Source of the DNA: Colwellia sp.
Lineage (GTDB): Bacteria > Pseudomonadota > Gammaproteobacteria > Enterobacterales > Alteromonadaceae
Direction: 5' to 3'
NCBI GenBank assembly: GCA_013215465.1
Contig: JABSOW010000003.1
Coordinates: forward strand, 62,001 to 126,000
Length of the DNA: 64,000 nucleotides
Shown here: positions 19,750-29,688 of the stretch, piece after piece
How positions within the stretch are numbered: position 1 is the first letter of the stretch
Layout: every line of letters begins with the position of its first letter
The notes under the pieces: generated by a model
What the model was told of the DNA's origin: nothing
The model's database searches: none
Seen by the model: only the letters and a program-made list of their open reading frames with translations
Translations under genes and position numbers: made by a program

Positions 19750-20616
19750 ATGACTGAAAAGATTGTTCCTATACTTGCTGGTGGAGGCACCCGTTTACCT
19801 GCTCACCTAGGTGTATTACAGGCATTAGACAAATTACAGATACAATTTGATCATATAGTTGGTGTATCCGGCGGTAGTATTATCGCTAGTTTTTTTGCTT
19901 CCGGCCTTTCTATTGACGAAATGAAAGAAATAGCATTAGCCACTGATTATACTCAATTTACTGGTTTTTCTTTATTCAAACTAATACGCAATGGCGGTTT
20001 AAGCTCCGGTGATGCATTTGAAGAATGGGTTGATAAGCATCTAAAAGGTAAAACCTTCGCCCAAATGGATATCCAGCTACACGTTGTAGCTACCGATGTA
20101 AGAAGTGGTCAACCCGTTATTTTTAATCAAGAAAACACGCCCAATATGAAAGTGTCAGAGGCGGTGCGCTTTTCTATGTCTATCCCTCTGGTCTTTAGCT
20201 TTAAACCGTTTGGCAAATACCTTATGGTTGATGGCAGCATATTATCTGAAGATGCTCTACATCGAAATTGGGCTAAAGATGGCACACCGGTAATGTGCTT
20301 CAGGCTTAGAAGTGAATATGAATATGACGAACTCAAAACGAATAGGTTTTTTCCTATTTTTAATTACATAACCTTACTTATTCGCACCTTTATGACTACC
20401 ATTTCACGAGAATATATTAACGACGTTTTTTGGCACAATACCATAGTAATAAATACCGGCGAATGTTCTGGTGTAGACTTTAATATGACGGACGAACAAA
20501 AATTACAACTGTTCGAAACTGGCTACCAAACAGCATTAGAAATTATTCCCATTAAAACTAAAACATCCCCGATTCAACAACCCATATTTAAAGCAAAAGA
20601 AAATATGACAAATTAA
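19750..20616 (+). CDS. patatin-like phospholipase
   Basis: The 288-residue protein has the patatin signature: an oxyanion loop 'AGGGTRLPAHLGVL', the nucleophile elbow 'GVSGGSIIA' (GxSxG) and a catalytic Asp in 'MVDGSI'. It should act as a lipid acyl hydrolase, near the cytoplasmic membrane since no signal is seen. I start at the ATG at 19750 because GGAG lies 8 nt ahead; an ATG seven codons earlier has no ribosome site. It precedes the PEP-CTERM acyltransferase in the same direction, which may or may not be a functional link. Confidence 0.88.
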   Translation: MTEKIVPILAGGGTRLPAHLGVLQALDKLQIQFDHIVGVSGGSIIASFFASGLSIDEMKEIALATDYTQFTGFSLFKLIRNGGLSSGDAFEEWVDKHLKGKTFAQMDIQLHVVATDVRSGQPVIFNQENTPNMKVSEAVRFSMSIPLVFSFKPFGKYLMVDGSILSEDALHRNWAKDGTPVMCFRLRSEYEYDELKTNRFFPIFNYITLLIRTFMTTISREYINDVFWHNTIVINTGECSGVDFNMTDEQKLQLFETGYQTALEIIPIKTKTSPIQQPIFKAKENMTN

Positions 20617-20729
20617 ACTATAATAGCTTCTAAACTATGCGATTTTTGCTATGATAATTTGACTAACAGTAGTTAAGTAATTGATCACGATTGTGACCTT
20701 ATATTCCAAAACAACAAAATGGATATTAA

Positions 20730-21548
20730 ATGAACTGGAACAAGCGCCTGCTAAATACTCCCATTATTGGTGATATAACTAAAAAGATCGTCTCAATGAA
20801 GGCCAGTCATGACGCTTATAATATCGCAGAGCATTTCACCCAGTTTTTACAACCACAAGTGGCGACCACCCCAGCATTACGCAAAGAGGTTTTTAAAATT
20901 CGACATAATGTTTATTGTGAAGAACTATCCTTTGAAAATGTAAAAGATGATGGTCAAGAAAAAGATGAATTCGATGAACATTCCATTTTCTCTTTAATCA
21001 AACACAAACCTTCTAACACCTATACTAGCTGCGTGCGCATAGTGAAAACGAAAAGCTTAGAGCAACTTTTACCCATTGAAAAATTTTGTTTAGAGTCAAT
21101 TACTAACGAAGAATTACACCCGATGCGCTTTAATCGTAATGAGATTTGTGAAATATCACGACTGGCAGTAAAGGCGGACTTTAGACGTCGTAAAACAGAT
21201 AAATTTAAAGGTTCAGGTACCGGTGTTATTCAAGAAAATAATTACTCAGAAACAGAGCTACGTTGTTTCCCGTTTATAGCCATTGGTTTATATATGGCGG
21301 CAGCAACAATGGCGATGAATACAGGCATAAGACATGTCTATGTGATGATGGAGCCTAGATTAGCTCGCAGTATGAAATTTGTTGGTATTCATTTTGTCCA
21401 ACTTGGCGAACCTATTGATTATCATGGGATACGTGCCCCATACTATATTAATGCAGAAATGTTCATGTCCAAACTATCTCCAGGTTTTAAAAACCTTTAT
21501 CAAGCCATTGCGCATGAAGTTGGTGATCAATTAGATCAATTGAAGTGA
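20730..21548 (+). CDS. PEP-CTERM/exosortase system-associated acyltransferase
   Basis: The 272-residue protein belongs to the GNAT-like, autoinducer-synthase-shaped acyltransferases found only with exosortase/PEP-CTERM loci. The typical motifs 'VFKIRHNVYCEELSFE', 'HSIFSLIKHKPSNTYTSCVRIV' and 'EISRLAVKADFRRR' are present. The acyl donor and acceptor are unknown. It is the first exosortase-associated gene from the left and precedes, on the other strand, a PrsT-like gene. The start ATG is the only in-frame one, since an ATG just upstream runs into a stop. Confidence 0.88.
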   Translation: MNWNKRLLNTPIIGDITKKIVSMKASHDAYNIAEHFTQFLQPQVATTPALRKEVFKIRHNVYCEELSFENVKDDGQEKDEFDEHSIFSLIKHKPSNTYTSCVRIVKTKSLEQLLPIEKFCLESITNEELHPMRFNRNEICEISRLAVKADFRRRKTDKFKGSGTGVIQENNYSETELRCFPFIAIGLYMAAATMAMNTGIRHVYVMMEPRLARSMKFVGIHFVQLGEPIDYHGIRAPYYINAEMFMSKLSPGFKNLYQAIAHEVGDQLDQLK

Positions 21549-21584
21549 TATAACCCACTACCCTGTCCTCCTTAGAGCCTTCAA

Positions 21585-21692
21585 TCCTTCGACAGGCTCA
21601 GGGCAAACCCTACAATATCTATTACCCTACGCATCTCTATTCATCCTGAGTGTTTCCGTTCCCCCTGAGCGCGAGGCAGTCGAGGGGAGCAA
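21585..21692. repeat. dispersed 'CTTCGACAGGCTCAGGG' type repeat pair
   Basis: The first half holds 'CCTTCGACAGGCTCAGGGC', a short repeat common in many marine and soil proteobacteria. The second half holds a hairpin 'CCCCTGAGCGCGAGGCAG' followed by 'TCGAGGGG'. They lie between the convergent acyltransferase and PrsT genes and could act as a bidirectional terminator. Confidence 0.55.
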
Positions 21693-21770
21693 GTCTAAGG
21701 GTCGATAAAGCAAAGTACAAAAACTCCTCAGACAAACACGCTATAGAGTATTGATCTCAGTAATTAACAG

Positions 21771-24515
21771 CTACATTAATTGTGCTGTTAATTGCTGATA
21801 TTTTTCTTTTTGTACTTTAGTTTTAGTGCTAACTTTTAATAATATGCTTTTCGCTTGCTCTTTATCATTATTCGCCAATAACGTTTCAACAAGGTTCAAT
21901 GCAATATCAATATCCTTTGCTTTTGATAATTTATACGCTTGTTCAGCTTTTATTAGCGCTTGTGCCTTCTTACCAGATTTCAATAAAACCTGAGCATAAG
22001 TATCAACAACATTAGGTACCTCTGCGGATAAAGAATACGCTTTTTTTGCATGTTTTAGTGCCTGAGAAAATAAGCCCTTCTCCATATATAACCAAGATAA
22101 ATTATTCAATACCACAATATTATTGGGTTGTGTTTTGATTAAATTTTCATACTCAAGAATAGCCTTATTTTCATCTGTAGATAAATAAAAATTCGCTAAG
22201 TTCAAGCTAACCCTTGGCTTCAAGCCATGCTCTAATGAATAACTTTCAAGTAGCTTAATCGCCGTTTGTTTTTGGTTATTTCCCGCAAGTGCCTGCGCTA
22301 AAAAAGTGGCATTTTGAGCATTCGGCTTAGCTTCATATTGCTGCTTTAACTTGGGTACTGCTGCAGAAAAGTTTTTTTCCAATAGCAAAACTCGTCCTTC
22401 AATGCCTGCCTTTAAATCTTTATTGACATCAAATGATGCTAAATCTTTTAGTAAATTTCGTGCTTCAGTTGAGCGATTACTATTCAGCAACACCTGCATT
22501 TTTACCAAATGAAGCATCAAATTTTTGGGATGCTGTTTAAAACTGCGATTTAACACATTTAAAGCGCGATCAGGTAGTTTTTTACCTGCCCAATAATTTA
22601 CCAATAATAATACCGGCTCAATATGATACGGGTTGTTTTTTCGCCATTTTTCTAAAATTAAGAATACTTCTTGGCCATTTTTTTGTTTACCATTAGCAAT
22701 CAACATTAGCTGCCAATAACTTTTTGGGGTTTTACTATTAAGTTGATAAGCCGCTAATATTGCACTTGCACGTTTAGGTTTATTTAATTTAATCAATGCT
22801 TCTGCTAATAAAACACCATATTTAACATTGGTTTCATTATCTTGTTGAGCTTTTATAAGTACCAGTAACCCCTCTTCATTTTTATGAAATTCAAAATATT
22901 GTGCTAATACTTTGAGGTTATGAGGGTACGCAACAATTGCCTCTTCGGTAAGTGCCATTGCTTTAGCTGTTTTTTTCTGATGATTAGCCAATTTTACCAT
23001 TTCAGTTAATGCGTAAACATTATTTGGCTCTAACTTTAAACTTTGCTCTAATGCGACTTGCCCTTGTGCTAGCTTATTTTGTGCAAACGCAATTTTTGCT
23101 TTTAAGTTATAACCCCCAGCCTTATTTGGATATTGTTTTAGCCATTTATTAGCTATGGTCTCTGCTCTAGCTAAATCACCGCTTTTAATTGACGCAAATG
23201 CTAAGGCAAGCTCGGCAGAAATTAATTCTGGGTTTTGTTGTAAAGCCAATTCTAAATTTTCAACACCGGAAGGGTCGTTCATCATTAATTTTAAAATACC
23301 GGCCCGCGCACTTTGCTTCGCATTCACTGCAGACGCAGTTACCTGCTTTGCCAACTCTTTGGCTTTTTCATAAGCACCACGTTCCATCAATTCATAGCTT
23401 AGCATTGCTAAAAACTGTGTATTGGTTTCATTAGACAACTTAAAATCACCTAACGTTTCGCTAATATCATCAATCAACCCTAGCTGTAATTGACTTACAG
23501 CAAGCATTCTCCGTGCAACATGATCACCTGGTAAATACTTGATTATATCTTTTAAATGTAAATTACATTGCTCATGATTTTGTAAGTAGAAAGCGCTAGC
23601 ACCCGCAACTAGCTTTAAGCTAAAGGAGCTAAACCCCGAAGCTAGGGACTTACCAGAAAAGTGACTCGCCGCTTCGTAATCTTTAACCTCAAAACGTGCC
23701 ATCGCTTTTATATATTGCAAAAAAGGCTGCTCGGGAATTTTCGCCAAAATAGTATCGGCAATGGCCTCGGCTTGCGGGTATTGTCCATTTTTCAATAAGG
23801 CATCGGCAATAAATAATTGTACTTTGTTAGAGCTAGGCTGTAGCGCAAAGTATTTTTCAAAGCTAGTCACCGCTTGTGAATAGTTTCCCTCAACTATAGC
23901 GACTTGTCCTTGTAGCATTAATGCATCGGCATTGTTAGGTGTTGCTGTTAAAATACGCGCTACCAAAGCAGCAGCATAATCAATATTTTTCTGAGCAAAT
24001 TCTAAATAAGCATTTGCTAACATGCTATAGCCATCCGCTGTTGACATTGACTGCGTTAACTTAACCGTTTCACTAGCAAGCGGTTCATTATCAGTCCGTA
24101 AAGCCGCAAGGGTTTTATACGCTAAAAACTGTATTTTACTTGCTTGAGTTAACGACTCAGCCTCTTGTGCAAGTGAAAAAATATCGTCATCTGATTCGGT
24201 TAACATATAAGCACGAGCAAGCAAAGGCAGTGCTTTATTAGCGTCATACTTTAATTGTAGCGCACGCTCTAATTCTTTCTCTGCACTGTAACCATCACCA
24301 GATGCTAAGTACAAACGACCGAGTAAAAACCGCGCCTTGGCATTTTTAACATCTAATTTAATGGCATTTTTTAATGCTATAATTGCCGATGAATTTTCTT
24401 TCGCTGTCAAAAACTTTTCCGCTTGTGCAATATGTGTTTGCGCGGTTTCATTATTGCCACAAGCAGATACCGCCAAAATAACACTGGCACAAACTATTGA
24501 TCTTAAAAAATTCAT
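21771..24515 (-). CDS. prsT: PrsT-like TPR-repeat lipoprotein (copy 1)
   Basis: The 914-residue protein is an outer- or periplasm-facing lipoprotein: signal peptide with lipobox 'LAVSAC' (Cys19). The rest is a long superhelix of tetratricopeptide repeats, beginning 'NSSAIIALKNAIKLDVKNAKARF'-like and continuing to the C-terminus. This size and form is that of PrsT, the TPR lipoprotein of exosortase/PEP-CTERM exopolysaccharide loci. Such proteins probably scaffold export or assembly. A second gene of nearly the same length (913 residues) lies 10 kb on. It is transcribed alone toward the acyltransferase. Confidence 0.9.
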   Translation of the reverse strand: MNFLRSIVCASVILAVSACGNNETAQTHIAQAEKFLTAKENSSAIIALKNAIKLDVKNAKARFLLGRLYLASGDGYSAEKELERALQLKYDANKALPLLARAYMLTESDDDIFSLAQEAESLTQASKIQFLAYKTLAALRTDNEPLASETVKLTQSMSTADGYSMLANAYLEFAQKNIDYAAALVARILTATPNNADALMLQGQVAIVEGNYSQAVTSFEKYFALQPSSNKVQLFIADALLKNGQYPQAEAIADTILAKIPEQPFLQYIKAMARFEVKDYEAASHFSGKSLASGFSSFSLKLVAGASAFYLQNHEQCNLHLKDIIKYLPGDHVARRMLAVSQLQLGLIDDISETLGDFKLSNETNTQFLAMLSYELMERGAYEKAKELAKQVTASAVNAKQSARAGILKLMMNDPSGVENLELALQQNPELISAELALAFASIKSGDLARAETIANKWLKQYPNKAGGYNLKAKIAFAQNKLAQGQVALEQSLKLEPNNVYALTEMVKLANHQKKTAKAMALTEEAIVAYPHNLKVLAQYFEFHKNEEGLLVLIKAQQDNETNVKYGVLLAEALIKLNKPKRASAILAAYQLNSKTPKSYWQLMLIANGKQKNGQEVFLILEKWRKNNPYHIEPVLLLVNYWAGKKLPDRALNVLNRSFKQHPKNLMLHLVKMQVLLNSNRSTEARNLLKDLASFDVNKDLKAGIEGRVLLLEKNFSAAVPKLKQQYEAKPNAQNATFLAQALAGNNQKQTAIKLLESYSLEHGLKPRVSLNLANFYLSTDENKAILEYENLIKTQPNNIVVLNNLSWLYMEKGLFSQALKHAKKAYSLSAEVPNVVDTYAQVLLKSGKKAQALIKAEQAYKLSKAKDIDIALNLVETLLANNDKEQAKSILLKVSTKTKVQKEKYQQLTAQLM

Positions 24516-24558
24516 TTAACTTTCCTGTTTTGAGTTTTAGTCGTTACCAATTGCCATA

Positions 24559-24662
24559 CTCGAGTGACGAAAATACTATATTTAAGTTTTGAGTGACGAG
24601 TTTCGAAGAAAAATAACCGAGAGTTAGGTACTTCGCAACTCGATACTTTTTTTGCTCGCCAC
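24559..24662. repeat. family A palindromic intergenic repeat
   Basis: Arms 'CGAGTGACGAAAA' and 'GAGTGACGAGTTTCGAAG' face 'ACTTCGCAACTCGATACT'. The repeat fills the gap between prsT copy 1 and manB, both on the minus strand. Confidence 0.7.
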
Positions 24663-24675
24663 TGCACTATTTACA

Positions 24676-26154
24676 TCATTGTAATAACAAGGCTAATACT
24701 TCTTGGGTTTTATCTTGCATTAACTGTTTATCGCCTTTAGATTCAACATTTAATCGTACTACAGGCTCGGTATTACTACTACGTAAATTAAAACGCCAAT
24801 TACCAAACTCCATACTAATACCGTCAGTTTTATCTATTACTTGCGCATCTGCTTGATAATACTCAAACACTCGAGCAATAGCCTTGTTAGGATCAGCAAG
24901 TTTATTATTAATTTCACCCGATGATGGATACGCTTCAATACGCGCTTTTACTAAGCTAGATAAAGGCTGTTTGCGTAAACATACCAACTCAGCAATTAAC
25001 AACCAGGGGATCATGCCGCTGTCACAATAAAAGAAATCGCGAAAATAATGATGAGCACTCATTTCACCGCCATAAATAGCATCTTCACTGCGCATCCGCT
25101 CTTTAATAAAAGCATGGCCAGTTTTACTTTGAATAGCTTGGCCGCCACTTTGCTCGACGATATCGATGGTATTCCACGTTAAACGCGGATCGTGAATTAT
25201 TTTCTGTGGTGAGGTATTAGCACCTGCTGACTTAGCTAAGAAATTTTCTGCTAATAAGCCAACAATATAATAACCTTCAATAAACTCCCCTTGTTCATCA
25301 AACAAGAAGCAGCGATCAAAGTCGCCATCCCAGGCAATGCCCATATCAGCTTTATGCTTAATAACAGCATCACGTGTGGCCGCTCTGTTTTCAACTAACA
25401 GTGGATTAGGAATGCCATTAGGGAAATGTCCATCGGGCTGGTGATGCACTTTAATGAATTCAACAGGCACTTGTAATTGTTTAAAAACCGCTTCAATGGC
25501 GTCAAGAGCGGGACCCGCCGTACCGTTACCGGCATTAACCACTAATTTTAATGCCTTACCTAATGAAGAGCCTGATAAAGAAAAGTTGTCAGTATCAATA
25601 TAAGTTAATAAATGCGCGGTATAAGGCTGCGTAATATCATAACGGCTTAATTGACCTTGGCGCTCAACATCACTAAAGTTGTTTTGCTCTGCCAAGGCTT
25701 TAATATCAAAAAGGCCGGTATCGCCACTGATGGGTTTAGAGTTCTCTCGTACTAACTTCATGCCATTGTAATCAATAGGATTATGGCTGGCAGTAACCAC
25801 AATGCCACCATCACAATTTAAGTGACTGGTAGCAAAATAAATATGCTCAGTGCCAGATAAGCCTAAATCGATAACATCAGCGCCACCATCCATTAAACCG
25901 TTGGCAAGTGCTAACTTCAGCTCTTCACTCGTTAAACGGATATCTCCGCCAACCACTACCTTTTTAGCTTTAGTATGTTGTGCAAAAGCTCGACCGATAC
26001 GATAGGCAATATCAGTATTTAACTCTTCGCCAAGTTTGCCGCGAATATCATAAGCTTTGAAGCAGGTTAACAGTTGCGAGTTACTAGTTTCGAGTGACGA
26101 AGTAAAAGTTTCAGCTTGAGAAGTATTCGCTGCCGATTTCGAGATTTTAGTCAT
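24676..26154 (-). CDS. manB: phosphomannomutase (ManB/CpsG)
   Basis: This enzyme converts mannose 6-phosphate to mannose 1-phosphate for GDP-mannose. The 492-residue protein has the phosphoserine loop '[15 protein letters not shown]', the metal loop 'WDGDFDRCF', '[13 protein letters not shown]' for sugar specificity and the phosphate loop '[13 protein letters not shown]'. The E. coli homologue starts essentially at '[18 protein letters not shown]'; here about 28 extra residues precede it. Part of that extension is encoded by a family A repeat. The start is supported by AAGG upstream and by an 8-bp overlap with the preceding gene; no other start codon exists in frame before the core. Confidence 0.94.
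   Translation of the reverse strand: MTKISKSAANTSQAETFTSSLETSNSQLLTCFKAYDIRGKLGEELNTDIAYRIGRAFAQHTKAKKVVVGGDIRLTSEELKLALANGLMDGGADVIDLGLSGTEHIYFATSHLNCDGGIVVTASHNPIDYNGMKLVRENSKPISGDTGLFDIKALAEQNNFSDVERQGQLSRYDITQPYTAHLLTYIDTDNFSLSGSSLGKALKLVVNAGNGTAGPALDAIEAVFKQLQVPVEFIKVHHQPDGHFPNGIPNPLLVENRAATRDAVIKHKADMGIAWDGDFDRCFLFDEQGEFIEGYYIVGLLAENFLAKSAGANTSPQKIIHDPRLTWNTIDIVEQSGGQAIQSKTGHAFIKERMRSEDAIYGGEMSAHHYFRDFFYCDSGMIPWLLIAELVCLRKQPLSSLVKARIEAYPSSGEINNKLADPNKAIARVFEYYQADAQVIDKTDGISMEFGNWRFNLRSSNTEPVVRLNVESKGDKQLMQDKTQEVLALLLQ
26072..26105. repeat. family A repeat inside the manB coding region
   Basis: 'GTTGCGAGTTACTAGTTTCG' followed by 'AGTGACGAAG' lies within the manB reading frame and encodes part of residues 15-28. 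This stretch is absent from usual phosphomannomutases. Confidence 0.7.
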
Positions 26155-26494
26155 TATTCTTTAACCTTTTTATAAAACTACCTAGCATTTTAGATAATTG
26201 CTCTGCTTCATTCATCCAATATAATCCACGCTGCTGATTTATATAACCTATTGCGACGCCAATATCAGTTTGTGTTTTAAATTCACCTGTAGAACCCTTA
26301 GAAATAACAAGGAATCGAGCTTTTTCTGTATTTGAACTTCTTTCCATGCCCTCTGCGATATTACTTGGCACCGATAAAGCTGAGCGAGTGATTTGATCTT
26401 TAAAGCCAAAATCACGTAAACCAGCAAGTTCTCTGTACACATCAATAGCTAGATTCTTACTACGTAGCCATATATCCAACTTTTCATACTGCAT
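26147..26494 (-). CDS. four-helix-bundle protein (23S rRNA IVS-like family)
   Basis: The 115-residue protein belongs to the small four-helix-bundle family first noticed in 23S rRNA intervening sequences. Typical text includes '[20 protein letters not shown]'-like opening, '[19 protein letters not shown]' and '[16 protein letters not shown]', with '[14 protein letters not shown]' at the end. The family forms pentamers and its function is unknown. Here it is not in an rRNA gene: it sits between manC and manB, overlaps manB by 8 bp, and is likely co-translated with it. Such genes often appear in surface-polysaccharide loci as inserts. Confidence 0.88.
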   Translation of the reverse strand: MQYEKLDIWLRSKNLAIDVYRELAGLRDFGFKDQITRSALSVPSNIAEGMERSSNTEKARFLVISKGSTGEFKTQTDIGVAIGYINQQRGLYWMNEAEQLSKMLGSFIKRLKNND

Positions 26495-26510
26495 ACAACA
26501 TCCTTATTTA

Positions 26511-26596
26511 GTTTCGAGTAAATAGTTACGAGTTTCGAAAATACTTAACTAAGAGTAATAGTACTTCGTAACTCGTAACTTCTTTTACTCGTTACA
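26511..26596. repeat. family A palindromic intergenic repeat
   Basis: 'GTTTCGAGTAAATAGTTACG' and 'AGTTTCGAAAA' face 'ACTTCGTAACTCGTAACTTC' and 'TTTTACTCGTTAC'. It fills the gap between manC and the four-helix-bundle gene. The bundle gene is bounded by family A sequence on both sides. Confidence 0.75.
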
Positions 26597-26597
26597 G

Positions 26598-28025
26598 TTA
26601 TGCTCTTCCATACTTGTCTTCAAAACGGACAATATCGTCTTCGCCCAAATAACTTCCCGATTGCACTTCAATCATTTCAAGTGGTAATTTTCCTGGGTTT
26701 TCTAGCGCATGAACAACACCAATAGGGATATAAGTTGATTGATTTTCACTTAAAAGAAAGGTTTTCTCATCAAGGGTGATTTTTGCTGTGCCTGAAACAA
26801 TAATCCAATGTTCAGCTCTATGATGATGCATTTGTACCGAAAGTTTAGCCCCCGGATTAACGGTAATACGTTTTACTTGAAAACGCTCGCCATTATCAAC
26901 ACTGTCGTATTTGCCCCACGGACGATACACTTCGCGATGAATAGTACTTTCAGGACGTTGCTTGGCTTTCAGCTCATTAACAATCTCTTTAACATTTTGA
27001 ACTTTATCTTTATTAGCAATCAATACCGCATCAGGGGTGTCAATGATCACTAAATTATCAACACCAAGTGTAGCTATCAATTTATTTTGGCTATGAATAT
27101 AACTGTTGCTGGTATCATGAGCGATCACATCACCCTTAATAACATTGCGGTGTTCATCTTGCTGGCATACTTCCCAAAGTGCTGAATAAGAGCCAACATC
27201 GCTCCAGCCTGCATCTAAAGGTACCACAACTGCATCGGCTGTCTTTTCCATTACCGCATAATCAATTGATTCATCAGCACATTGTAAAAATGACTCTTTA
27301 TCAGGGCGAGTAAAGTCTAAATCTTTTTCTACTTTTGCCATTGACGCTCTACAGGCAGATAAAATATCGGGTCTAAATTTTTCCAGCTCTGCTAAGTAAC
27401 GGCTCGCTTTAAAGAGGAACATGCCGCTATTCCATAAGTAGTCACCCGAATCTAAATAGTCTTGTGCTGTGGCAGCATTTGGTTTTTCAACAAACTTTGC
27501 TACTTGGTATATATCATTTCCTTGCTGCTCTTCTTGTTTGCTGCCCTTTTGTATATAGCCATAACCTGTTTCCGCATGGGTTGGCACAATACCAAAGGTA
27601 ACCAACTTACCTTGTTCTGCCGCAACGGTTGCTACATTAACCGCTTGATGAAATGCTGTTGTGTCTTTAATAACATGATCTGCCGCTAATACTAATAACA
27701 AAGCATCGTCATTATCGGTTAATGCGTTCAGTGCCGCTAATGCTACGGCTGGTGCAGTATTTCGCCCTTTAGGCTCAAGTAAAATTGTCGCTTTACCGCA
27801 GTTAACTTGTTTAACCTGCTCTGCCACTAAAAAACGATGATCTTCATTACAAATAAATACTGGCGCTTGGTGCTGACTTGGTAAGCGCGCTAAGGTGTCT
27901 TGCAACATACTAGTGTCATTAACTAAGGGTAAAAACTGTTTAGGAAATTGCGCGCGAGATAACGGCCAAAGACGGGTGCCGCTACCGCCACACATGATAA
28001 CGGGGATAATGTTGTTAGCGTTCAT
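26598..28025 (-). CDS. manC: mannose-1-phosphate guanylyltransferase / mannose-6-phosphate isomerase
   Basis: This bifunctional type II enzyme isomerises fructose 6-phosphate and makes GDP-mannose. The nucleotidyltransferase domain (about 1-290) begins with '[16 protein letters not shown]' and has '[14 protein letters not shown]'; the cupin isomerase domain (about 345-475) has '[20 protein letters not shown]'-type text and metal ligands in '[16 protein letters not shown]'. Length matches the family (470-480). With manB it supplies GDP-mannose to the exopolysaccharide. An AAAGGAA ribosome site and a sigma-70-like promoter lie directly upstream. Confidence 0.96.
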   Translation of the reverse strand: MNANNIIPVIMCGGSGTRLWPLSRAQFPKQFLPLVNDTSMLQDTLARLPSQHQAPVFICNEDHRFLVAEQVKQVNCGKATILLEPKGRNTAPAVALAALNALTDNDDALLLVLAADHVIKDTTAFHQAVNVATVAAEQGKLVTFGIVPTHAETGYGYIQKGSKQEEQQGNDIYQVAKFVEKPNAATAQDYLDSGDYLWNSGMFLFKASRYLAELEKFRPDILSACRASMAKVEKDLDFTRPDKESFLQCADESIDYAVMEKTADAVVVPLDAGWSDVGSYSALWEVCQQDEHRNVIKGDVIAHDTSNSYIHSQNKLIATLGVDNLVIIDTPDAVLIANKDKVQNVKEIVNELKAKQRPESTIHREVYRPWGKYDSVDNGERFQVKRITVNPGAKLSVQMHHHRAEHWIIVSGTAKITLDEKTFLLSENQSTYIPIGVVHALENPGKLPLEMIEVQSGSYLGEDDIVRFEDKYGRA

Positions 28026-28061
28026 TTAGGTTCCTTTAAAAAATAACAAGCTGATAACACC

Positions 28062-28090
28062 ATCATAAGCCATAGAAAATGTTTCGACAA
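28062..28090 (-). promoter_or_regulatory. sigma-70-like promoter of manC
   Basis: On the minus strand TTGTCG (4/6) and TATGAT (5/6) are separated by exactly 17 bp, with a predicted start about 30 nt before the manC ATG. Confidence 0.5.
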
Positions 28091-28164
28091 TCCTATAAGC
28101 GCTCTTGCCTTAATCAATGAGACCAGTTTTTAATTATTTAACTTAAGTTAAACTTGGCTTTAAG

Positions 28165-28193
28165 TTGGCAAGAAAGTACGAAAAGAGTATATT
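28165..28193 (+). promoter_or_regulatory. sigma-70-like promoter of ugd
   Basis: TTGGCA (5/6) and TATATT (5/6) are spaced by 17 bp, with a predicted start about 35 nt before the ATG, which also has AAGGGA ahead. A sigma-54-like GG-N10-GC pair (28156-28169) overlaps the -35 box, but its matches are poorer, so I prefer sigma-70. Confidence 0.55.
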
Positions 28194-28234
28194 TAGTAAA
28201 AATATTATTTAATTGAAAACAGTTAAGGGAAATA

Positions 28235-29578
28235 ATGAAAGTTACAGTTTTTGGTATTGGTTATGTTGGGTTAGTGCAAGCAGCAGTATTAGCCTCTGTT
28301 GGTCATGATGTGGTATGCGTCGATATAGACCAAACTAAAGTTGATAACCTAAAAAAAGGTTTGATCCCTATTTATGAGCCCGGTTTAACTCCTTTAGTAG
28401 AGGAAACGTATAAAAGTGGTCAACTAAAATTTACCACTGATGCTAAAGCCGGTGTTGAACATGGAAAAATGCAATTTATTGCTGTAGGTACTCCTCCTGA
28501 TGAAGATGGCTCAGCGGATTTAAAATATGTACTTGCCGTAGCCAAAACTATCGCCACTTATATGAACTCCCCTAAAATAATTATTGATAAATCAACCGTT
28601 CCCGTAGGTACTGCCGATAAAGTTTCCGCAAAAATTGCCGATGTACTCGCCTCACGTAATGTCGATATTGATTTTAATGTGGTATCAAACCCTGAGTTTT
28701 TAAAAGAAGGCGCCGCCGTTAGTGATTGTATGAAGCCCGATCGCATAATCGTTGGTACAGATAGTGAATCTGCACAAGTAGCAATGCGCGAATTATACGC
28801 GCCTTTTAACCGCAACCATGACCGCATGATATTTATGGATGTGCGCTCAGCTGAATTAACTAAATACGCAGCTAACTGTATGCTAGCAACCAAAATTAGT
28901 TTTATGAATGAAATGTCTAATTTAGCCGAATTATTGGGTGCCGATATTGAAGCGGTACGCCACGGCATTGGCTCAGATTCTCGTATTGGTTATCAGTTTA
29001 TTTATCCTGGCTGTGGTTACGGTGGTTCATGTTTCCCTAAAGATGTACAAGCCTTAGTACGTACCGCTCATGGCATTGATTATAAGCCAGCCTTGTTAGA
29101 AGCGGTTGAATCAGTCAACTATGCACAGAAACAAAAACTATATAAAAATCTACAGTCTTATTTCAACGGTGATTTAGCCGGTAAAACTATTGCCGTTTGG
29201 GGTTTATCATTTAAACCACAAACAGATGATATGCGTGAAGCATCTGCAATGGTGTTAATGGAAGCACTATGGCAAGCAGGCGCAAAAGTACAGGCTTATG
29301 ATCCAGAGGCCATGGAAGAATGCCAACGCATATATGGCTCTAGAGAGGATTTATCGTTAGTAGGTACTAAAGAATCTGCCTTACATGGCGCAGATGCCTT
29401 AGTGATTTGTACTGAGTGGAGTCAATTTAGAGCACCTGATTTTGACTTAATAGCCGAAAAGTTAACCCATAAAGTGATCATTGATGGCCGTAACTTATAT
29501 GATCCAGCATTGCTGAAAGAGCGCGGTTTCGCCTATTACGGTATTGGCCGTGGTGAAAGTATTAAAAAAGCAACTTAA
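28235..29578 (+). CDS. ugd: UDP-glucose 6-dehydrogenase
   Basis: Ugd oxidises UDP-glucose twice to UDP-glucuronate, the uronic-acid donor. The 447-residue protein has the NAD loop '[20 protein letters not shown]', the conserved '[11 protein letters not shown]', '[11 protein letters not shown]' and '[17 protein letters not shown]' blocks, and the catalytic cysteine in '[13 protein letters not shown]'. The pattern fits UDP-glucose rather than GDP-mannose dehydrogenases. It is divergent from manC across about 210 bp and is followed by an epimerase of the glucuronate type. Confidence 0.95.
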   Translation: MKVTVFGIGYVGLVQAAVLASVGHDVVCVDIDQTKVDNLKKGLIPIYEPGLTPLVEETYKSGQLKFTTDAKAGVEHGKMQFIAVGTPPDEDGSADLKYVLAVAKTIATYMNSPKIIIDKSTVPVGTADKVSAKIADVLASRNVDIDFNVVSNPEFLKEGAAVSDCMKPDRIIVGTDSESAQVAMRELYAPFNRNHDRMIFMDVRSAELTKYAANCMLATKISFMNEMSNLAELLGADIEAVRHGIGSDSRIGYQFIYPGCGYGGSCFPKDVQALVRTAHGIDYKPALLEAVESVNYAQKQKLYKNLQSYFNGDLAGKTIAVWGLSFKPQTDDMREASAMVLMEALWQAGAKVQAYDPEAMEECQRIYGSREDLSLVGTKESALHGADALVICTEWSQFRAPDFDLIAEKLTHKVIIDGRNLYDPALLKERGFAYYGIGRGESIKKAT

Positions 29579-29664
29579 GTTACCCGTTAGAAAAGTTACC
29601 AGTAGCGGATCCCCACAGGTTTAACACGGTGTTTTCGTTGCTCGAAACTAGTAACTCGTAACTT
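29579..29664. repeat. family A palindromic intergenic repeat (rightmost copy)
   Basis: 'GTTACCCGTTAGAAAAGTTA' and its continuation 'CCAGTAGCGGAT' face 'TTTTCGTTGCTCGAAACTAG' and 'TAACTCGTAACTT'. It lies between ugd and the epimerase. I see no family A copy beyond this point in the window. Confidence 0.65.
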
Positions 29665-29688
29665 AATAAATAATTTTAGGAAACAAGT

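Noticed and set aside
28154-28170. A sigma-54-like promoter before ugd
   Set aside because: Spacing is right but four consensus positions miss, and a better sigma-70 promoter overlaps it.
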